The translations under genes and the position numbers were made by a program. Below the pieces are notes generated by a model. It saw only the letters and a program-made list of their open reading frames with translations, did not search any database and was not told where the DNA came from. A stretch of 52,500 nt of DNA from Diplonema japonicum (Eukaryota > Euglenozoa > Diplonemea > Diplonemida > Diplonemidae). Positions 47,721 through 52,500 of the stretch are shown one piece after another. Positions within the stretch are counted from its first letter, which is position 1, and every line of letters begins with the position of its first letter. The DNA is taken from NCBI GenBank assembly GCA_964019335.1, contig OZ025761.1:1-52500 (forward strand). Direction: 5' to 3'.

Positions 47721-48122
47721 GGTTGTTTGGCACTTTAGCTTGCACAAGACTGTTGGCGATGTCACCTGCATAAAAGAAAGAAGAAAGACTTTTTAACCAT
47801 CTTTTGTAAATTCTTTTTTTTTTTTTCTTTTGGGAGGGGTTGCATCGATGGGTAGAAAAATAAAAAAATACTTTTTTTGCTTTTTTGCTTTTTTTTTTTT
47901 TTTTTTTTTTTTTTCATGGCAGGATATATTAATGGAGCTAAAAAGAAAAAGAAAATTCATCTATCAATGCACGAAAGAAATCAAAGGAAGGTATTGTAAT
48001 ACTTGTGCCATTTGTTTGCTTTTTTTTTTTTTTTTTTCTTTTTTTTTTCCGTTCATATTGCGTGTTGAGAGCACTACGCATCAAGAAAGAGGTAGGAAGG
48101 GATAACAGGTAGGGATATCATT

Positions 48123-48200
48123 TAGTTCCTGTACCACATGGCAATGCACCAGTGGCCGAGGTTCAAATTCTGCTTTTTTTTTTTTTTTTTTTTTTTTTTT
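48123..48200 (+). ncRNA. tRNA-like remnant followed by a T run
   Basis: TAGTTCCTGTACC resembles a D-arm/A box and GGTTCAAATTC (48160-48170) a B box, spaced about 25 nt apart, and a T run (from 48174) would act as a Pol III terminator. The acceptor stem and T-stem pairing are not convincing, so it is at most a decayed tRNA or a SINE head. Confidence 0.25.
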
Positions 48201-48290
48201 TCTTACTAGAAGCAACAAAGAAAAACAATAGGAAAGAAAAAAAAATTCACTTTTCAAAACGAAATTTCTTTGGGAAAAGAAAAGAGAAAA

Positions 48291-48333
48291 AAATTCACTA
48301 TGATAGGAACGAAGTGGTTAGCAACGGCCCGCC
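48291..48333 (+). repeat. Dispersed repeat family A, copy 3
   Basis: Full match to the family core, flanked by A runs on both sides. Confidence 0.75.
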
Positions 48334-48866
48334 GTTGGAAAAAAAAAAAAGAGAAAAAAAAAACTTAGCTTAGCTTCACATATCCCCGAAACCCTACCAC
48401 CCCCCATGTGAGAATGTTATTAAAACAGTGGCGGGGGGGGGGGGGGGGGAGGGGAGGGGAGTCACACCACACCTCAGGTATATGAAGAAACATTATTTAC
48501 GCTCAGGATCCGCTAAGTGACCCATCAGAAATCGCAAAATAACGGGCTAACAAAATTTCTAATTGCTTTTTCTAGGGCTGGAATAGATTTATTTGCGTCC
48601 AGGGGGGCCAATGTTCGACATATGGATTTTCTGGAAAAAACCTTTCACATTCTTTCTTTCTTTATTTATATATGGTCACCTCTCCGCTATTTGTCACAAA
48701 GTACTGCCCGCAAATTTCATATTTCTTTCAGTGTAAAAATCAAAAGCCATGCCTCCGATTTGCTCCAGAAGTGGAATAAAATTTTGAATAAGAAAATCAT
48801 GGCTAGGTGCTGTCATTTCTTTTACTTTTTTTTAAACCCAGCGAAAATTAAGCAGGATTTACACTA

Positions 48867-49990
48867 GTTTTCCATGTCAAAGTTGTGCAAACTGTGTTCA
48901 GACACCACGAGAACCGGTATCTTGTTATCCAGCTTCCGGCGTTGTGGCTTCTAATTGGGTGTGGGTCTTGCATCAGCACCTCGGTGTCTGTGGACACTGC
49001 CTGACAGGAAGGTGGAGTAGCCAACTACATCAGCACCCGAGCCCAGGTACTGTATGTGGAATTCATGAAAAGTGCCTTGGGTGTAACACAGCCCAATGCG
49101 TTGATCACTCCCCGGAGAAACACGAATTGTTCTGCGACTTTGATGCAGAATCGATTCATTTTAGCGCAGGCTATGCCTGCCGACAATGCATCAGAACGCG
49201 TTTTCCTTGCAGGAGACTCTCGTGTTCTGTAACACAAACGCTTGTCACTGTTGTCCAAGGAAAAGAACTTAACGATGTCCTTCGGGTCGACATCCTTGTC
49301 CAGGAAAGAAGTGAAAAGGTCCCTCTTTGCCTTTGGTGAGAACTCGCATAAGGCCTTCTGGGCGGGGTGCTCTTCGGGGGCTCTGCAGTTGTTCGTCGTT
49401 GCAAGCCTCTTGCGCTTCAGGGTGGGGGCCTAAACTCCTCCTCGTCTTGGGCTTCCTGCCGCCTAACGTTCTCGTTACGCACCTTCGCAGCACTACAGAT
49501 GACCTTATCCTCAGCCACATAACTAGGGATTCCCAAAGATATCCTAGCGTTCCAAGTATTCTCCGGGATCGACTGAAGTGTTTCCCTCTTCACAATTCCT
49601 AAACGCTCCTTCGACTTCGTGGCCTCTGGGCAGTTGAAGTTACCACTAGGACAGTGGCCCTTAGCCCACCCATTCTTCGAGACCAGCTCTGTTAGGTGTG
49701 TCGGTCTGTCACCACATTCTGGAGTGTTTCGGGAAATGTTCCAACTGTTCGCCTATCGTCCTGCCGAGCTGTGGTTCTTCTCACTTCGTGCTGGAGGATG
49801 AGATTACGTTCCGTAAGTTTGAAAATGTCAAGCCCACTCTGATCTGAGGCGGCAGAAACCACCGTTTCTCCCACCGAATTCCTTCGGTTCTTTGCAGAAG
49901 ATGCCGAAAAGCCGCTGCAAGAGTCCCAACAGCACCCCACAAGTACCTCATGGTGTTTGCTGGGCCAAAAGAGCACTCTGAAGACTTAAG
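48867..49990 (-). pseudogene. Fossil coding sequence, family unknown
   Basis: On the minus strand, protein-like stretches follow in order with frame changes. They are ECGDRPTHLTELVSKNGW, GHCPSGNFNCPEATKSKERL, SIPENTWNARISLGIPSYVA, VRNENVRRQEAQDEEEF, a basic LKRKRL, LFTSFLDKDVDPKDIVKFFS, FCIKVAEQFVFLRGVINALG and finally GADVVGYSTFLSGSVHRH then KIPVLVVSEHSLHNFDMEN. At least two frameshifts and stops (TAG near 49770 and in the last part) break it. Codon and amino-acid composition are clearly coding, unlike the + strand frames. I do not recognise it. A family H repeat lies about 350 bp upstream in the same orientation, so it may be the cargo or transposase of that element family. Confidence 0.5.
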
Positions 49991-50335
49991 ACTTAGAAGT
50001 GTCGCTGTGTAGAAAATCTGATTTTATTGCCTGAATCAGGAAAAAACAGGCCAAAAAACGCACACAAATTGGCTCACTAGTGCCCACCGAAGATCGAACA
50101 GAGACAAAAGCACCTTCCAGTGGGACCCCTCTTTGGCTGCAGATTGTCAATAAAATTTTTTATGTTGCGCGTTTCTGGGTGAATAAATCGGGATTTTGCT
50201 GCATTTTCCCCTTTTTCGTGACAGCCGAATTTCGGTTCATTTTTATGTTTCAGCCCCCCACATTGTATTTTTTTCTCAAAAGCAAGCCCTTTAACGGAGT
50301 TTTCGGGACTATTTACACACTTCTTTCATACTTCC

Positions 50336-50361
50336 TGTGGTTGCATGCTGCCCTTTTTTTG
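50336..50361 (-). repeat. Family H terminal-like repeat, inverted orientation
   Basis: Reverse complement of the core seen at 20107 and 23615; faces the fossil gene at 48867-49990. Confidence 0.6.
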
Positions 50362-50427
50362 TGAAAATTTAAAAAAGCGTTTTTTCGCATTTTTCGAAAA
50401 AAGCATTGACAAATAGCGGAGAGGTGA

Positions 50428-50430
<3 letters not shown>

Positions 50431-50459
<29 letters not shown>
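50431..50459. repeat. AT dinucleotide array
   Basis: About 14 AT units. Confidence 0.9.
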
Positions 50460-50462
<3 letters not shown>

Positions 50463-50533
50463 CCCTGGGCCCTGGGAAACCACTATGGACAAAAGCTGAG
50501 TCACTTAACGGATCCGGAGCTTTAAGAAAAAAA

Positions 50534-50573
50534 AATTCACTACGATAGGAACGAAGTGGTTAGCAACGGCCCA
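50534..50573 (+). repeat. Dispersed repeat family A, copy 4
   Basis: Matches copy 3 except TACGATAG for TATGATAG; A-rich on both sides. Confidence 0.75.
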
Positions 50574-50820
50574 CAAAAAATGAGAAGAAGAAGCGGGAGG
50601 GGGAGCAGGGCGAGGAGGAAAAGGACATTACAAAGAAAATATTCACTTGCGTATCCTCACCCCTCTTCTCATCCCCCCCCCCCCCCCCCCCCCACGGCAC
50701 CACGTCAAAAGAAAGAGAAAAAAAAAAAAAGAGAGTCAATTAATTGTTGCTTGTGCAATCATGATCGGCAGATATCTTTTTTTCTTTTTTTTTTTGTTTT
50801 TGTGGTGCACTACCACTACT

Positions 50821-50854
<34 letters not shown>

Positions 50855-50879
50855 ACTTCTTTTAAAACTTTTTTTTTTC

Positions 50880-52500
50880 TTACTCATTAAACACACAAGG
50901 GGGAGGGGACAGTGTTGCCTCTTCCCTACTGTACTTCACCGAGCTTGGGGGGGGCAGCTTCCTAGGCGACACGACCATGTCATGAAAACTAGGCAGGGAA
51001 TCAACATCAACCTGCTGCAACAACGCAGACTCCAACAACTCCCCAGCGGCCGGACGCTCTGACTCCTCCCTCTTGAAACACATCGCAAGTATCGCTTGGA
51101 ACGCACCAGGCACACCCTCAATCTCCACAACAGGGTTAATAGTCTGCAGCCTCCCCAGCTGATATATAAAAGCACTATGAGGCAACGATAACGCCTCCTT
51201 ACCATAAGGCAAGGTCCCGGTTAAACAAACAGCAACTGTAACTCCTAAACTCCAAATATCGGATCGAAATGTTGGGAATCCAAGACAGGCCTCGGGGGAC
51301 ATGTACAAGGGTGTTCCCAACAACTGTGTGTCGCCAGAGTCCAACCGCCAGGAAGCTCCGAAATCGGCGAGTTTACACTGTCCGTCATTCATTAGCAAAA
51401 CGTTCTCCGGTTTAATGTCGCGGTGGATCACACGCGAGCTGTGGAGGTATGCCAGTCCGCGGAGCATATCACGAAGGTACCTTGTCATACAATTTGGAGG
51501 AAGGCGGGTGAAGGACTTTATAACGTCAGCTAGTGAACCGCCTGGCATGTACTCCATGATGACTATAAGGTGGTTCTCAGTGATGGCGAGGCCGAAGTAT
51601 GTTACGATGTTGTCGTGCCTGAGGTCGGAGAGAAGCTTTATCTCGTTGGCCAGGCGTTTTAATTCGTCTGAGCTCGACCGTCGTTTTCTCAGCATGGTGG
51701 GCTTTTGTCCTTGCGGTAAGGGCAGCGTCTTCAATGCAGCAAACCCACCGCTATCCTCCATGCCCGTCCACACCTCCCCGAAGTTCCCCCTCCCCAACAG
51801 CTTCGTTGATCTGTAATACACATTGTTCTCCCTGTCTATGATCCTAGTAGGTACATCGCCGATAAGGTTTATCGTTTCCCTGTTGACCGCTTCCTCAATG
51901 ACCTTGCCTATACTGAATGTTGATGATTTCCTCGTGAAGGGTTGGTTTAAACCCATGAATGGTGAGCCGGGGGAACCCGGGGTGATGTGTTGTTCTTCTT
52001 CCCACTCCGAACGGGGTTCCTTGCAGTAATTCGAGGTTTGAAACCCGGGCTGCAGTGCTATCTGGAGCAGCCTGTGCGCCTGCTTATCTCTCGGAGCGTT
52101 TGCAAGATGACGTTGGAACCCGAGAACAGCTGCACCAGCGTTCAACATTTTAAAAGCTTCGAATCCCTCTGAGAAGTCCTTACTGATGTACTGGCGGTGT
52201 TTTACGATTTCATGGACGCACTCTGCGACGGAATCAGGGCGGATGACATCGATAGGCCTCACGAGGATGGCTGGGTCTGTCATTCGTTCCCGGGTGCTAG
52301 CAGATACCACACACTTCGCAGAGATCGCCCTCCCGAGGCTTAGCAACGATTTGCACAACGAAATCGGCCGGCCGAAACAGGTGTGTGTCTTTGTCAGTGA
52401 ATCGCCTATCGTTCCGGCATACACGTGGCCCGATGATATCGCAGCGTTCCAAGGTGTGGCGGTCTCGATGGACACCGCCGAGCTCTCAAGAGCTAAATAA
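50880..52500 (-). CDS. Cyclase homology domain-protein kinase fusion, N-terminus beyond the window
   Basis: The frame is open to the right edge, so the start lies outside. The first visible 90 residues are the second half of a class III cyclase homology domain (SSGHVYAGTIGDS, then CFGRPISLCKSLLSLG where GDxVNxAxR is expected, then AKCVVSASTRERM). The catalytic Asn and Arg are replaced by Ser, so it looks inactive. After a linker of about 130 residues comes a complete Ser/Thr kinase: G-loop LLGRGNFGEVW, Lys in AALKTL, catalytic loop HRDIKPENVLL, DFG in LADFGAS, GTPLYMSPE. GNFGEVW, MPGGSL and GTPLYMSPE are most like STE11/MAPKKK kinases, and all key residues are present, so the kinase should be active. 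The protein ends with a short Pro/Ser tail. A pseudo-cyclase as sensor for a MAPKKK-like kinase is an inference. Confidence 0.82.
   Translation of the reverse strand, partial: YLALESSAVSIETATPWNAAISSGHVYAGTIGDSLTKTHTCFGRPISLCKSLLSLGRAISAKCVVSASTRERMTDPAILVRPIDVIRPDSVAECVHEIVKHRQYISKDFSEGFEAFKMLNAGAAVLGFQRHLANAPRDKQAHRLLQIALQPGFQTSNYCKEPRSEWEEEQHITPGSPGSPFMGLNQPFTRKSSTFSIGKVIEEAVNRETINLIGDVPTRIIDRENNVYYRSTKLLGRGNFGEVWTGMEDSGGFAALKTLPLPQGQKPTMLRKRRSSSDELKRLANEIKLLSDLRHDNIVTYFGLAITENHLIVIMEYMPGGSLADVIKSFTRLPPNCMTRYLRDMLRGLAYLHSSRVIHRDIKPENVLLMNDGQCKLADFGASWRLDSGDTQLLGTPLYMSPEACLGFPTFRSDIWSLGVTVAVCLTGTLPYGKEALSLPHSAFIYQLGRLQTINPVVEIEGVPGAFQAILAMCFKREESERPAAGELLESALLQQVDVDSLPSFHDMVVSPRKLPPPSSVKYSREEATLSPPPCVFNE

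Larger units (their letters stand above)
46396..50879. other. Long repeat-rich spacer
   Basis: No intact gene. It contains a T run of 52 nt (46617-46668), further T, A and G runs, repeat F (47663-47720), repeat A twice (48291-48333, 50534-50573), a tRNA-like stretch before a T run (48123-48200), a fossil gene (48867-49990), a family H piece (50336-50361), an AT dinucleotide array (50431-50459) and a C run (50677-50693). Confidence 0.55.

Noticed and set aside
48944-49339. 131-codon Cys-rich + strand frame
   Set aside because: The minus strand of the same stretch carries a better, longer coding signal across shifted frames; the + frame is its shadow.

Overview
The window looks like nuclear DNA of a free-living unicellular eukaryote (protist). 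Genes are long, apparently intron-free and GC-richer than their surroundings. They are separated by AT-rich spacer full of very long homopolymers (A, T, G and C runs up to about 57 nt) and small degraded repeats. All 14 genes or gene remnants I can support lie on the minus strand. This one-way arrangement, the absence of recognisable introns, and pyrimidine-run-plus-AG sites upstream of some starts fit a euglenozoan (kinetoplastid or diplonemid) with polycistronic transcription and trans-splicing. The lineage is an inference; no rRNA, tRNA or spliced-leader gene is present to prove it. Several starts follow directly on an A-rich tract on the coding strand.

Layout. 0.7-2.2 kb: a Pho80/CycP-type cyclin broken by two compensating indels, then a small Cys-rich zinc-ribbon membrane protein. 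2.3-13 kb: three paralogous polytopic membrane proteins with a degenerate class III nucleotidyl cyclase homology domain (CHD); two share a 1.2 kb block that is almost identical. 13.1-15.2 kb: a TMC-like channel. 16.3-19.4 kb: a receptor joining a bacterial-type solute-binding domain, a Cache-like region and a degenerate CHD. 19.4-24.3 kb: a repeat-rich stretch with a fossil piggyBac-like transposase and foldback repeats. 24.3-26.8 kb: a double-Cache receptor with another degenerate CHD. 29.1-31.9 kb: a surface protein with sushi-like modules, a mucin-like Pro/Thr stalk and one membrane anchor. 32.2-34.9 kb: a ubiquitin-like/LRR protein with a CaaX end, and an APH-fold small-molecule kinase. 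37.4-45.4 kb: a giant sacsin/NO VEIN-type protein (HSP90-like ATPase plus C-terminal DUF3883) whose frame is broken at six places, followed by a decayed smaller gene. 46.4-50.9 kb: repeats and a second fossil gene. 50.9 kb to the right edge: a partial CHD-protein kinase fusion.

Biological theme. Six of the 14 genes carry a CHD, fused to four different partners (a multi-TM module, SBP+Cache, dCache, Ser/Thr kinase). Wherever the relevant site is visible the catalytic positions are altered, so they read as a pseudo-cyclase sensor family rather than as cAMP-producing enzymes. The five receptor-type members share a motif just before the CHD (Y-[KR]-x-[YF]-[LM]-P-[QA]-[ST]) and a module after it with E-W-[ML]-Y. 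Together with the TMC channel and the mucin-like protein this segment is rich in cell-surface sensing functions. The spacers record repeated insertion and decay of transposable elements and short poly-A-flanked repeats.
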